A stretch of DNA of 64,000 bases from Rhodothermales bacterium. Lineage in GTDB: Bacteria > Bacteroidota > Rhodothermia > Rhodothermales > UBA10348. Below the pieces are notes generated by a model, which had not been told where the DNA came from, searched no databases, and worked only from the letters and a program-made list of their open reading frames with translations. The position numbers were made by a program, and so were the translations under genes. Positions 1 to 8,613 of the stretch are shown here, one piece after another; the stretch's first letter is position 1, and every line of letters begins with the position of its first letter. The stretch lies in the NCBI GenBank assembly GCA_040221055.1, contig JAVJVN010000015.1:87511-151510 (forward strand). The letters run 5' to 3'.

Positions 1-795
1 CCGTTGTGTGAGCAGCGCTTCTGCCTGCCGGCGCGGCCCATCGAACATCTCTTCGAACACCTTCCCGGTCATGGTGAGGCCACGCGAGAAGGTGAACGCA
101 TCCATGTGGAGCCGGAAGGAGCCATCGTCGCGCAAATCTATCAACCGATCGCGGATGCGGTCCACATAGCGCGGTTCGCCGTAGGGCGCGAGGCCCATCA
201 ATTTGTATTCGCCGGAGTTGACGCGGAAGCCGCAGAAGTAGGTGAATGCACTGTAGAGCAGCCCGAGAGAATGGGGGAAATGTTGCTCGGCGAGAAGCTC
301 TAGCGTGCTGCCCCGACCCACGCCGAACGACGTGGTGGCCCACTCCCCGACCCCGTCTGTCGTGAGGATGGCCGATTCCGCAAATGGCGACGGGAAAAAC
401 GCGCTCGCCGCGTGGCTTTCATGGTGCTCCGGGTAGAACAGTTCACCCTCGTAGCCCAATTCCTTCCGGATGAGGTCGGGAATCCAGAGCTTCTGTTTCA
501 GCCAGAGTGGCATGGCTTTCAGGAACGACGGGAAGCCGCTTGGCGCATGGGAAACATAGGTTTCCAGCAAGCGCTCGAATTTCAGGAAGGGCTTGTCGTA
601 GAAGGCCACGGCGTCCAGGTCGGCGACGGAAATGCCCGCTTCCGCGAGACAATACTGGATGGCGTGCCTCGGAAAATCCGGATCGTGCTTGCGCCGCGTG
701 AACCGCTCTTCCTGCGCCGCGGCCACCAATCGGCCGTCCTGGACCAGACACGCCGCCGAGTCATGGTACCAGCACGATATGCCGAGTATGTTCAC
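1..795 (-). CDS. NodU/CmcH-type carbamoyltransferase, 5' part only
   Basis: Only the N-terminal 265 codons are in the window; the gene continues past position 1. The start is a GTG (795-793) 11 bases after the valS stop, so the two genes are probably co-transcribed. The protein opens with NILGISCWYHDSAACLV and continues with AAAQEERFTRRKHD, the classic opening of the NodU/CmcH/TobZ carbamoyltransferase family. An HHESHAASAFFPSPF motif begins near residue 124 and TTDGVGEWATTSFG follows. These are the metal-binding histidines and nucleotide-binding loop of the Kae1-like (YrdC-partner) domain. Family members move a carbamoyl group from carbamoyl phosphate, through carbamoyl-AMP, onto a hydroxyl of a sugar or secondary metabolite. 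The acceptor cannot be told from the sequence, and the C-terminal domain is not visible. Confidence 0.88.
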   Translation of the reverse strand, partial: MNILGISCWYHDSAACLVQDGRLVAAAQEERFTRRKHDPDFPRHAIQYCLAEAGISVADLDAVAFYDKPFLKFERLLETYVSHAPSGFPSFLKAMPLWLKQKLWIPDLIRKELGYEGELFYPEHHESHAASAFFPSPFAESAILTTDGVGEWATTSFGVGRGSTLELLAEQHFPHSLGLLYSAFTYFCGFRVNSGEYKLMGLAPYGEPRYVDRIRDRLIDLRDDGSFRLHMDAFTFSRGLTMTGKVFEEMFDGPRRQAEALLTQR

Positions 796-805
796 CTGGA
801 GACCC

Positions 806-3463
806 CTATTCGAGCTCAGAAAGCGAGGCCTGCAACCGGACGATTTCGGCGCGGGCGTCTTCGGCCTTGGTCCGTTCGCGGGCCACGACATCGGCCGGGG
901 CCTTCGACACGAACTGCTCGTTGGACAGCTTGCGCTCGACGCCGTTCATGAACGAGGTCTTCTGGTCGATTTCCTTCTGGAGGCGTTCGCGCTCGACGGC
1001 CAGGTCGATCATACCCGCGAGGGGCACGTAGGCCTGGTTGCGGCCCACGACGGCGGATGCCGACGCTTTCGGGCGTTCGACATCGGTGCCGACTTCGAGC
1101 GTACCTATCCGCGCCAGGCGCTGGAAATAGGCGGCATGGTCCTGGATGGCATCCACCATGCCGGCTTCCACGGACAACACGGCCGGAATTTCCTGGGACG
1201 GCGGCACGTTGTACTGCGCCCGGATATTCCGGATGCCCGAAACCAGGTCCTGGATGGTGGAAAACCGGACCGCCGCGTCGTCATCGACCGAGGTCTTGTC
1301 GGCGGTCGGCCACGTACTGGTCATACACAGATCCCCGTCCTCGCGCGGCCGGACGTGCGTCCAGAGTTCTTCGGTGATGAACGGCATGAACGGATGCAGC
1401 AGCTGCAGCATGGTCTCGAACAGATCCACCGCCAGCGCAATCCGATCTTCCGGCATGGCTTCGCCCGACTGCGGTTTGATCAGCTCCAGATACCAATCGC
1501 AATAATCGCCCCAGAACAGCGTGTAAATCCGGTTCAGGGCCTCGTTCAGCCGGTAGCGCTTCAAGTCCTCGTCCACGCCCTCAATGGTCCGGGCCAGACG
1601 CGTGAGCATCCACTTTTCGACCAGTTCCAACTCGTCGAATGAACGCGTGCGGCGGTAGTCCTTGCCCTCCTCCATGAACTGTCCGAACACGTTGAAAGCA
1701 TTCCAGATCTTGTTCGCGAAGTTGCGGCCCATCTCGAATTTGGTGGGATCCAGCTTGATGTCCTGGCCCTGGGCGCACAGGATGGTCAAACTGAAACGGA
1801 CGGCATCGGCGCTGTACTGCTCAATCATGTCGAGCGGATCGATCCCGTTACCGAGACTCTTCGACATCCACCGGCCCTGCTTGTCCTTGATCATCCCCGT
1901 TATGAAGATGTCCCGGAACGGCACGTCGCCCATGAAGTGCATGCCCGCCATGATCATCCGGGCAATCCAGAAGAACAGGATGTCGTAGCCGGACACGAGC
2001 ACCGAGCCCGGGTAGAACTTCTTCAGGTCGGGCGTTTCGTTGGGCCAACCGAGGGTCGCAAACGGCCAGAGCCAGGACGAGAACCACGTATCGAGTACGT
2101 CCTCATCCTGCACCATGCCCGGCTCGGGCTGGTCGATGGAGACCACGAAGGGCCGCGATTCATCGACTTCACCGTCAGCGTCGGTGTAGTACCACACCGG
2201 AATCCGATGGCCCCACCACAACTGGCGGGAAATGGTCCAATCCCGGATGTTTTCGAGCCAGCGGAAATACTCGTTTTCCCAGCGCTTCGGATGGAACACA
2301 ATCCGCCCGTCGCGGACGGCCTCGATGGCCGGCTTGGCCAGCGGCTCCATTTTGACGAACCACTGCCGCGAAATAAGCGGCTCGATGATGGCTTTCGACC
2401 GACTGGATACCGGCACGGTGGCCTTGTACTCCTCCACTTTTTCCAGCACGCCGGCCGCCTCGAGGTCCTGGACCATGCGTTCGCGCGCATCGAAACGGTC
2501 CATGCCTTCATAGATCCCGGCGTGATCGTTCATGCGACCATCCGGACCGATGACGCCAATGACCTCCAGGCCGTGCCGCTGCCCGATTTCAAAGTCGTTC
2601 TTGTCATGTCCGGGCGTGATCTTCAGAGCACCGGCCCCGAAATCACTCTTCACGTACTCATCTGCAATGATGGGGATGGTGCGATCCGTGAGCGGCAAGC
2701 GCACGTGCTTGCCGACCAGCGCGGCGTATCGGTCGTCCTCGGGGTGGACCGCGATGGCCGTGTCGCCGAGCATGGTTTCCGGACGCGTGGTGGCCACCGT
2801 GATGGAGCCTGGCGCATCAACCAGATCATACCGGACATACCACAGATGCCCGTTGCGCTCCACGTTGTCGACTTCCTCGTCGGACAGCGCCGTCATGTCG
2901 ACCGGACACCAGTTTATAAGATACTCGCCGCGGTAAATGAGGCCCTGCTCGTACAGGCGCACGAACACATCCTGCACGGCGCGCGAAAAGCCGTCGTCCA
3001 TCGTGAAGCGTTCCTTGGACCAGTCGCATGAATCGCCCAAGCGGCGCTTCTGGTCCAGGATGATGCCTCCGTATTCTTCCTTCCACTCCCAGACCTTGTC
3101 GATGAATGCATCGCGGCCCAGGTCGTGGCGGTTCTTGCCCTCGTCCTTCTTGAGGGTCTTTTCGACCACATTCTGGGTGGCGATGCCTGCGTGGTCAATG
3201 CCGGGGACCCACAGCGCTTCAAAGCCCTGCATCCGGCGGATGCGCGTCAGGGCATCCTGAACGGTGTCCTGGAGGGCGTGGCCCATGTGCAGGCGACCCG
3301 TCACGTTCGGCGGCGGCATGACGATGACATGCGGCGGCTTGGCCGAGTCGGCGTTCGTACGGAAGAGGTCGTTCTCCTCCCAGTAGCGGTACCACTTCTG
3401 CTCGATGGCAGCCGGGTCATACGCGCCCCGGTTGGCGCTCACGGACGAGGAGGTGTCGGACAT
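806..3463 (-). CDS. valS: valine--tRNA ligase
   Basis: Class I aminoacyl-tRNA synthetase that charges tRNA-Val and edits misactivated threonine. The HIGH motif is present as GRLHMGHAL (HMGH about residues 59-62) and KMSKS as GRWMSKSLGN in the middle third. The CP1 editing domain lies between them, with ATTRPETMLGDTA. The C-terminus is a charged coiled coil (RERLQKEIDQKTSF onward), the usual tRNA-binding arm of ValRS. At 885 residues it has the normal family length. The reading frame stays open upstream to a TTG at 3493, but the ATG at 3463 (MSDTSSSV) gives the more natural N-terminus. The carbamoyltransferase gene starts 11 bases downstream. Confidence 0.96.
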   Translation of the reverse strand: MSDTSSSVSANRGAYDPAAIEQKWYRYWEENDLFRTNADSAKPPHVIVMPPPNVTGRLHMGHALQDTVQDALTRIRRMQGFEALWVPGIDHAGIATQNVVEKTLKKDEGKNRHDLGRDAFIDKVWEWKEEYGGIILDQKRRLGDSCDWSKERFTMDDGFSRAVQDVFVRLYEQGLIYRGEYLINWCPVDMTALSDEEVDNVERNGHLWYVRYDLVDAPGSITVATTRPETMLGDTAIAVHPEDDRYAALVGKHVRLPLTDRTIPIIADEYVKSDFGAGALKITPGHDKNDFEIGQRHGLEVIGVIGPDGRMNDHAGIYEGMDRFDARERMVQDLEAAGVLEKVEEYKATVPVSSRSKAIIEPLISRQWFVKMEPLAKPAIEAVRDGRIVFHPKRWENEYFRWLENIRDWTISRQLWWGHRIPVWYYTDADGEVDESRPFVVSIDQPEPGMVQDEDVLDTWFSSWLWPFATLGWPNETPDLKKFYPGSVLVSGYDILFFWIARMIMAGMHFMGDVPFRDIFITGMIKDKQGRWMSKSLGNGIDPLDMIEQYSADAVRFSLTILCAQGQDIKLDPTKFEMGRNFANKIWNAFNVFGQFMEEGKDYRRTRSFDELELVEKWMLTRLARTIEGVDEDLKRYRLNEALNRIYTLFWGDYCDWYLELIKPQSGEAMPEDRIALAVDLFETMLQLLHPFMPFITEELWTHVRPREDGDLCMTSTWPTADKTSVDDDAAVRFSTIQDLVSGIRNIRAQYNVPPSQEIPAVLSVEAGMVDAIQDHAAYFQRLARIGTLEVGTDVERPKASASAVVGRNQAYVPLAGMIDLAVERERLQKEIDQKTSFMNGVERKLSNEQFVSKAPADVVARERTKAEDARAEIVRLQASLSELE

Positions 3464-3528
3464 GGTCGGTCGGGCGATGGATGATAGTCGCAAACCTTCA
3501 AGATACGGCGATCCGCCCGAACCCGACG

Positions 3529-3536
3529 TAAATTGG
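3529..3536 (+). promoter_or_regulatory. possible -7 promoter element for the deoxynucleoside kinase gene
   Basis: TAAATTGG lies about 38 bases before the kinase ATG in the gap that separates it from divergent valS. It resembles the Bacteroidota -7 element TAnnTTTG. The same TCGTAAATTG/ACGTAAATTG context stands upstream of the tRNA-Leu gene at 30019. No convincing upstream -33 TTG element was found at the usual distance, so this is tentative. Confidence 0.3.
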
Positions 3537-3573
3537 CGTTGAATCCGGTAGGGCCGGGGCGTTACCTTGGAGT

Positions 3574-4212
3574 ATGACGAAAATCGGGAAGAAGTACGTG
3601 GCGATTGCCGGCAATATCGGGGCGGGAAAGAGCTCCCTGACGCGCGTATTGTCCGATTACTTCAAGTGGGAGGCGTATTTCGAGCGGGTGGACGACAATC
3701 CGTACCTGACGGACTTCTACGATGACATGCTCCGCTGGTCGTTCAACCTCCAGGTGTTTTTCCTGTCGAGCCGGTTCGAACACCAGCAGAAGATCGAGCA
3801 GGCGCCGCACAGCGTGGTCCAGGACCGGTCCATCTATGAGGATGCGGAGATCTTTGCCCGCAACCTCTACGAGATGGGTCTCATGCCGGCGCGCGATTAC
3901 GAGAATTACGTGGCGCTGTTCAAGATCATGACGTCCTACTTGAAGCCGCCGGATTTGCTCGTGTATCTGAAGGCATCGGTCCCGACGCTCGTGGACCACA
4001 TCCAGTCGCGCGGCAGGGAGTTTGAATCGACCATCCGGATAGAGTATCTGCAGCGCCTGAATACGCACTACGAGGATTGGGTCACGCGCTACGACCTCGG
4101 GCCCAAGATCATCATTGACGTGGATGAACTGGACTTCGTGAACGTCAAGGAAGACCAACAGGAAATCATTGGTCGGATTGAGTCTCGGCTCTTCGGCCTG
4201 TTCCCGGAATAG
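3574..4212 (+). CDS. deoxynucleoside kinase (dNK/dGK-dCK family)
   Basis: Salvage kinase expected to phosphorylate a deoxynucleoside to its monophosphate with ATP. The P-loop is GNIGAGKSS (about residues 13-21), followed by the substrate-binding glutamate region FERVDDNPYL and the DRSIYEDAEIFARNL segment that carries the DRS-type catalytic motif of this family. YLKASVPTLVDHIQSRGREFE supplies the arginine-rich lid, and the length of 212 residues is typical. The substrate (deoxyadenosine, deoxyguanosine or deoxycytidine) cannot be assigned by eye. The next gene starts one base after the stop, so the two are probably transcribed together. Confidence 0.9.
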   Translation: MTKIGKKYVAIAGNIGAGKSSLTRVLSDYFKWEAYFERVDDNPYLTDFYDDMLRWSFNLQVFFLSSRFEHQQKIEQAPHSVVQDRSIYEDAEIFARNLYEMGLMPARDYENYVALFKIMTSYLKPPDLLVYLKASVPTLVDHIQSRGREFESTIRIEYLQRLNTHYEDWVTRYDLGPKIIIDVDELDFVNVKEDQQEIIGRIESRLFGLFPE

Positions 4213-4213
4213 C

Positions 4214-6022
4214 ATGTCCGGCAACGCGTTTCGGTCTGCCGGCTGGATTCTGGCGGTGGCTTTCGCCGGTGTCGTTTTGGTGGGTTCATTGGGTACGGCC
4301 CTCTCCGTCGCGCAGACGGCTGATCGGTTAACCGCCCACCCAAAGCAAGGTCTTGTTCGCATTTTCGATTCGCCGGTGCCCGCGGGCGCGTTCGGCTATA
4401 CCTTCGGGGCCGCAGGCTGGCCCGATGCGTGGTCCCTTTTCGGTGTGGATCCGCACGAACACCGCATTGGCGTCCGGACTGTGCCGTGGGACAGCCCCAT
4501 CAGCGGGCGCCCGCTGCACGAGATGCTTCCGTCGTTGCTCGGCGGTGAGGATTATTTCGCGGCCGAGCCCCTCACCGTCCTCCGCTATGAATCCGCAGGC
4601 GATGGGCTGCAGGCGGCCCGCGTGGTACACGTGCAGAACCGTCAGCCGGGCTTTCTCCAAACGTCAGACAGCAGTGGTACCCGATTGCAGACGCTGTTCG
4701 GATACGCCGGGGCGGGCGCAACGGGCGAGTATGACGGCAGCGCGCTACGCAGGATGCGACAGATCACCGGTATTGTCGCGCTTTCCGGCACGTGGGGGCG
4801 CGTGCGCCTTTCCGATACGAACACACGGCACCGGGTGGGCGCGCATGGGGGGGTTGAGCCCTTTACCTCGGAATACGAGTCGATCTATCAGCGGCTCGGC
4901 GCCCGCGTCCGGAATGACGGCGATGAGCGGCAGGTGCTGCGAAACGATCTGGTGCTGGACGGGCAGACGGTTGTGGGCGGTCGGGACGTGGATTTGACGA
5001 TCTACCGGACCTGGCACACGCTGACCTTCATGTCCACGACCGCGCCCATGCGCTGGCGGACCGCCCGAACCGGGTTTGCGGCGCGCGCGGAACTGGGGCG
5101 GCTGGGACTTGGCCGCACCGGGTCGGATGGTGGTGCCGCACTCTCCTTCGGAGCAGAGGCCCGCGCGCGCCGCACGGACGGCGCCGATTTCGTCGATCTG
5201 CGCTCCGTGTTGCACTGGGCCTCCCCGGACAGCACATCTTTTCGCGCCACGCTGAAGCCCGGCGCCGTGCAATCCGGCGGCGACTGGTTCGGCGCGGTGG
5301 ACGCCACGGCGGAATGGGCCGGGCAGCAGATTTCGGCGTCGTGGGAGCCGCTCGAGGAATCCATATTGGATCGCACGGATTTTGCGGGCGCGGTGCCGCA
5401 GGTATGGCATGTGCATGGCCGCGTCGCCGCGGCGTTCGGACCGGTGTCTGTGGCGGCCGCACCCTGGTGGCGACACTGGAATGCCCTGCGGGTGCGGCAA
5501 GGCGGCGGCACCTCGTACCAGGCGTACGCCCTGGGTGCGGCCGCCTCGCGTTACGGCGTATCGGTCGAACTGGACGTGGAAGCCGGACCCGTCTATCTGC
5601 ACGTGAACCCGGTCCTCGCCCGCGCGAAGGCCGACGCCGCGCATCCTTCAGCCCGTGCATGGGAAGATGCCCTGCCGGAATCGTGGCTCACCACCCGCCT
5701 GGGCACGCGGCAACTGCTGTTTTCCGGAGACCTGGATCTGGACGCTTCCATCCGCGTGCGCGCCTGGCCCACCTTCACCGGCCGGACACTCCACACGCCG
5801 ACCGGCCTGCTGGTGCTGCGCGACCCCGCCGACCGTCAGCCCGCCGGCTCCGGCACGATTGACCTGGTGTTTGAAGGAGGCATCCGCGGCGCCACCGTAT
5901 CGTTGGCGTACGAAAACCTGCTGAGCGGCACGAACGTGCTCATGGGCAACCTGATCGTGCCCGACTATCCGCTGCCGCAGCAACGCATCCGCTTCGGCGT
6001 GCGCTGGCCCATCATGAATTGA
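4214..6022 (+). CDS. predicted outer-membrane beta-barrel protein of unknown function
   Basis: A 602-residue protein not recognised by family. The ATG at 4214 is chosen because it is followed by a signal peptide (WILAVAFAGVVLVGSLGTALSVAQ). A longer reading from 4169 would overlap the kinase gene. The mature part begins with a region describing no known fold, then from about residue 150 shows alternating polar and hydrophobic strands rich in Gly, Thr, Arg and aromatics (for example GTIDLVFEGGIRGATVSLAY). The protein ends with QQRIRFGVRWPIMN, which looks like a terminal barrel strand. The gene sits between a nucleoside kinase and an EcsC-family gene, which gives no functional hint. The outer-membrane location is inferred from composition, not homology. 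Confidence 0.6.
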   Translation: MSGNAFRSAGWILAVAFAGVVLVGSLGTALSVAQTADRLTAHPKQGLVRIFDSPVPAGAFGYTFGAAGWPDAWSLFGVDPHEHRIGVRTVPWDSPISGRPLHEMLPSLLGGEDYFAAEPLTVLRYESAGDGLQAARVVHVQNRQPGFLQTSDSSGTRLQTLFGYAGAGATGEYDGSALRRMRQITGIVALSGTWGRVRLSDTNTRHRVGAHGGVEPFTSEYESIYQRLGARVRNDGDERQVLRNDLVLDGQTVVGGRDVDLTIYRTWHTLTFMSTTAPMRWRTARTGFAARAELGRLGLGRTGSDGGAALSFGAEARARRTDGADFVDLRSVLHWASPDSTSFRATLKPGAVQSGGDWFGAVDATAEWAGQQISASWEPLEESILDRTDFAGAVPQVWHVHGRVAAAFGPVSVAAAPWWRHWNALRVRQGGGTSYQAYALGAAASRYGVSVELDVEAGPVYLHVNPVLARAKADAAHPSARAWEDALPESWLTTRLGTRQLLFSGDLDLDASIRVRAWPTFTGRTLHTPTGLLVLRDPADRQPAGSGTIDLVFEGGIRGATVSLAYENLLSGTNVLMGNLIVPDYPLPQQRIRFGVRWPIMN

Positions 6023-6045
6023 AACCAACGGGGCGCCCAACGTAT

Positions 6046-6894
6046 ATGGGATCCATGCCTCCAATTCATGACATGTCGCCCTACGAGAAGTCCGCCCTGG
6101 AGGCCATCCAGGCGTGGCGGAATCCGCCGTCGTCCTGGTGGAGCGATGCGACGAATCAGGCGCAGGTCGCCTGGAATGACGTCACGGATTTGGTGCACAA
6201 GATTCCGGGCGTCGACTGGACCATGGAAAACGTGGTCAGCGGCCTGCTGGAACTGGTCAATGAAATCACCCAGGACTCGGTCTGGACCGATGCCGTGCTG
6301 AAAGACTTCCGGTCGCGCGGCACGCACGTAGAGACATTGGACGACATCCGTTCGCTCGACCTGGAGCAGGTGGACGCGGCCCTGCGCGGGCTGGACACGA
6401 AGTACGTCAGCCTGGCGACCGCCGAGGGCGCCGCCACCGGGCTCGCGGGCGCCGCTGGCATTGTCCCGGACATCGTCGCGCTCGTTTCCATAAACCTGCG
6501 CGCGGCCGGCGAGATTGCCACGTATTGCGGGTTCGACATGCTGGATGCCGAGGAACGTGTGAAGGCGCTGCGGGTGCTCGACGAAGTGGCCAAACCGGGA
6601 AACAATCGGAAGAATGTCACGCTCTCCCCTGCAATCCGCACCGCGTCGCGGGTGGCACGGCAGCAGGGCACGCAGATCCTGGAACAGATCGGCGCCGGTA
6701 ACGCCGTCGAGAGCCTGCTCCGACGCCTGGGCGTGAACCTGACCGAGAAAAAACTTGCCCAGATGGTACCCGTCACTGGCGCATTCCTGGGCGGCGGCCT
6801 GAACTACCTGTACACGACCTCCGTCTGCCAGACCGCCACGAACCTCTACCGCGAGCGGTTCCTGTTCGAGAAGTACGGCGCCCAGCAGGGTTGA
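6046..6894 (+). CDS. EcsC family protein
   Basis: The protein begins MSPYEKSALEAIQAWRNPPS after a short leader, a form typical of EcsC-domain proteins, and continues with the conserved small-residue helix TAEGAATGLAGAAGIVPDI and a glycine-rich hydrophobic C-terminal segment (VPVTGAFLGGGLNYLYTTSV). EcsC was named from the third gene of a Bacillus ABC transporter locus. The biochemical function of the family is unsettled, but members associate with membranes. Starts at 6046 and 6055 are both plausible, and the frame is open slightly further upstream into the previous stop. No ABC transporter is adjacent. Confidence 0.78.
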   Translation: MGSMPPIHDMSPYEKSALEAIQAWRNPPSSWWSDATNQAQVAWNDVTDLVHKIPGVDWTMENVVSGLLELVNEITQDSVWTDAVLKDFRSRGTHVETLDDIRSLDLEQVDAALRGLDTKYVSLATAEGAATGLAGAAGIVPDIVALVSINLRAAGEIATYCGFDMLDAEERVKALRVLDEVAKPGNNRKNVTLSPAIRTASRVARQQGTQILEQIGAGNAVESLLRRLGVNLTEKKLAQMVPVTGAFLGGGLNYLYTTSVCQTATNLYRERFLFEKYGAQQG

Positions 6895-6903
6895 GAAGCA
6901 GGC

Positions 6904-7176
6904 TTACGGGAAGTAGCGATAGACCTCCCGCCGATGGAGGCAACGAGTAAAGACGACTACATCCCCGACGAGTTCAATGCCGACCCGGTAATCCCCAACA
7001 CGAATCCTACAATAGTCGCCGGATCCCCCTGTCAATCTTTTCAAGCCCGGTACATTATCCAGACTGTTGGCCTCCTCAACTACAAGTATCGCTGATCGGA
7101 TTCGACCGAGAGTCTGACGATCATTTCTCAGTTTCTTGAGGTCGCGTTCAAAGCTCTTCCGAAAACGGGTATTCAC
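6904..7176 (-). CDS. RelE/ParE-superfamily toxin (YafQ/YoeB-like)
   Basis: A 90-residue basic protein with the RelE-fold pattern FRKSFERDLKKLRND at the N-terminus, a central LKRLTGGSGDYCRIRVGDYRVG strand-turn-strand with the arginines usual in mRNA-interferase members, and a C-terminal FTRCLHRREVYRYF strand. Family toxins either cleave ribosome-bound mRNA (RelE) or poison gyrase (ParE); the YRIR...DYR pattern fits the RelE side. It starts with GTG, whose last two bases plus the next A form the antitoxin stop (GTGA overlap), so synthesis is translationally coupled to the antitoxin. Confidence 0.85.
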   Translation of the reverse strand: MNTRFRKSFERDLKKLRNDRQTLGRIRSAILVVEEANSLDNVPGLKRLTGGSGDYCRIRVGDYRVGIELVGDVVVFTRCLHRREVYRYFP

Positions 7177-7382
7177 TCACGTTCCTCAAGCACGTCCATG
7201 ATTCGCTTACGACTTACGGATGAGGAATCACGACCCTCCTCGATGGCCTCGACCATTGCGAAGTCTTCAATGACTTCGGCAACGACATCTCGAAACAACT
7301 CGCGCTGTTCGGTGAGGGACTCTTGAAGAGCCTCTTTCATCGCTTGCTTCAACGTATCGATTGAAATGCTCGCGTCAGCCAT
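7173..7382 (-). CDS. antitoxin partner of the RelE/ParE-like toxin
   Basis: A 69-residue acidic protein (MADASISIDTLKQAMKEAL...), nearly all predicted helix, directly upstream of and overlapping the toxin by 4 bases. The C-terminal half (MVEAIEEGRDSSSVSRKRIMDVL) resembles the toxin-wrapping tail of RelB/Phd/ParD-like or CopG-type antitoxins. No clear ribbon-helix-helix or Phd signature is visible, so the antitoxin class is open. The assignment rests on gene order, size, charge and overlap. A frame open upstream to 7544 exists, but ATG 7382 is the natural start and it lies at an operator-like palindrome. Confidence 0.75.
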   Translation of the reverse strand: MADASISIDTLKQAMKEALQESLTEQRELFRDVVAEVIEDFAMVEAIEEGRDSSSVSRKRIMDVLEERE

Positions 7383-7396
7383 TGGTTCGTACCAAT
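7381..7396. promoter_or_regulatory. operator-like palindrome over the antitoxin start
   Basis: ATTGGT-TCGT-ACCAAT is a perfect 6-bp inverted repeat with a 4-base loop that overlaps the first bases of the antitoxin start codon. Type II antitoxins commonly autorepress at such palindromes, so this is a plausible binding site of the toxin-antitoxin complex. A translational hairpin hiding the start is the alternative. Confidence 0.45.
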
Positions 7397-7452
7397 AAAA
7401 TTGAGGATTGCGAACTGTTACGCTGTCGTAATCCCGTGGTTCGAAATGAGCG

Positions 7453-8382
7453 CTACCAACTGATGTACTTGTACATGAGTCGGATGAGCCGGTAGGCCTC
7501 GTCCATGGTGCGCGCGGTGTATTCGACGGTATAGCCGTCCACACGACGCATGTTCGGTATGGCCTGGAGGATTTCGGCCCGGGTGGTGGTGGCGAATTTC
7601 ATGCGTACGGTGACCGGCTGCTGCACATCCAACACGCGGGCGGAGGGCAGATCCTGGAGCGCCGCCTGCGTGGCATCGGCCAGGCGCTGGCGGACGACAT
7701 CCGGGTGGATGAGCCGGGCGACCTGGTAACCCTCCGCATGCTTGGTGACCACGGTCCGCGTCGGCACGAGGGCGCCGAATTGTTCGGCGAATGTCGCATC
7801 CCCACTGGCCACGATGACGGGCACGCCGTGCGATGCGGCAAAAAACGCGTTCATCCCGCCCTCGCCGACTTCCGTACCGTTCACCCACAGGCCCTTCACG
7901 CTGCCCGAGCCGGTGTGCGCCAGGAATCCGCCCTCGGTGCCCGCCCGGCTGTGGTATCCAATGAAGATGGCCGCGTCAAACGATGCGTCGAGTCCCTGTA
8001 CCATTCCCAGCGGCTTCGTGTTGCCCTGGATGTAGGAGACCCGCGGGTCAAGCTCCGTATGGAGCAGGTTCTGCATGTCACCGTGCGAATCGTTGATCAG
8101 GATTTCCGCCGGGCCGTGCGCGAAAACAGCCGCGACCACCGCATTGACCTCTTCGGTCATGAGCCGCCGGCCGGTCGCGTAGTCCTTCCCGGACGAACTC
8201 GTCATCTGGTTCGTCCCGATCCCCCCAATCCCCTCCATGTCCACCGAGATGAACACCTTGAGGGGGGCGGCCTGGTTCTGCGTCGGGTTCTGCGTCGGGT
8301 TCTGCGCAACCGCTTCCGCCCCCAGCGCCGAAAACCCAATCAAAACGGCTGAAACTGAGAGGAAGCGCAAAAGATGAGGCAT
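7453..8382 (-). CDS. secreted M55 family metallopeptidase (DppA-like D-aminopeptidase)
   Basis: After a signal peptide (MPHLLRFLSVSAVLIGFSALGAEAVAQ) and a short linker of two NPTQ repeats encoded by a tandem 12-bp duplication, the mature protein shows the M55 signature: KVFISVDMEGIGGIGT with the first metal-binding Asp-x-Glu, then INDSHGDMQNLL and FIGYHSRAGTEGGFLAHTGS with metal-ligand histidines. M55 enzymes such as Bacillus DppA are zinc D-aminopeptidases that release N-terminal D-amino acids from peptides. The signal peptide suggests a periplasmic role, perhaps on peptidoglycan-derived peptides. The start at 8382 is preferred over an in-frame ATG at 8442 because only the former puts the signal peptide at the N-terminus. 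Confidence 0.88.
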   Translation of the reverse strand: MPHLLRFLSVSAVLIGFSALGAEAVAQNPTQNPTQNQAAPLKVFISVDMEGIGGIGTNQMTSSSGKDYATGRRLMTEEVNAVVAAVFAHGPAEILINDSHGDMQNLLHTELDPRVSYIQGNTKPLGMVQGLDASFDAAIFIGYHSRAGTEGGFLAHTGSGSVKGLWVNGTEVGEGGMNAFFAASHGVPVIVASGDATFAEQFGALVPTRTVVTKHAEGYQVARLIHPDVVRQRLADATQAALQDLPSARVLDVQQPVTVRMKFATTTRAEILQAIPNMRRVDGYTVEYTARTMDEAYRLIRLMYKYISW

Positions 8383-8441
8383 GTCGCTGGCTGGAGTTGT
8401 GGCGTGTGTTTCTACTCGAATATATATCCCCGACACTTTCA

Positions 8442-8480
8442 ACCGGTGTTTTGCAACGTTATTGACCGGTCGTTTGCAAT
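8442..8480. promoter_or_regulatory. paired direct repeats upstream of the M55 peptidase gene
   Basis: ACCGGTGTTTTGCAAC (8442-8457) and ACCGGTCGTTTGCAAT (8465-8480) are 13/16 identical with starts 23 bp apart, about two helical turns. They lie just upstream of the TATATATTCG promoter-like sequence for the minus-strand M55 gene. That position suits a dimeric transcription factor. The regulator is unknown. Confidence 0.4.
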
Positions 8481-8569
8481 TTTTCGATCGGCGTTCGTTC
8501 GTACACAGGAAGGCTCAGCCTACAAAAAAGGAAGGGGGGCTTTTTGCGGTGTCGCCGGATGAGGTGTAG

Positions 8570-8613
8570 AAACAGGATCATCCTGTCAAACCGCGAGGAT
8601 CATCCTGTTTTTT
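8570..8613. terminator. long hairpin with T-tract, possible terminator
   Basis: Arms 8570-8584 (AAACAGGATCATCCT) and 8596-8610 (AGGATCATCCTGTTT) pair over 15 positions with one central mismatch around an 11-base loop, followed on the plus strand by TTT. The T-run favours plus-strand termination, yet no plus-strand gene ends here. The only nearby 3' end is that of the minus-strand methyltransferase. It may act on that transcript without a good U-tract, or be a dispersed repeat. Confidence 0.4.

Noticed and set aside
4..1642. Plus-strand open frames in the first 1.6 kb
   Set aside because: They are shadows of the minus-strand carbamoyltransferase and valS genes. The carbamoyltransferase uses a GTG start and is recognised by its motifs.
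8374..8569. Two short plus-strand frames of 62 codons in the gap after the M55 gene
   Set aside because: No homology or ribosome-binding signal, and the sequence is explained by a promoter, direct repeats and a hairpin.
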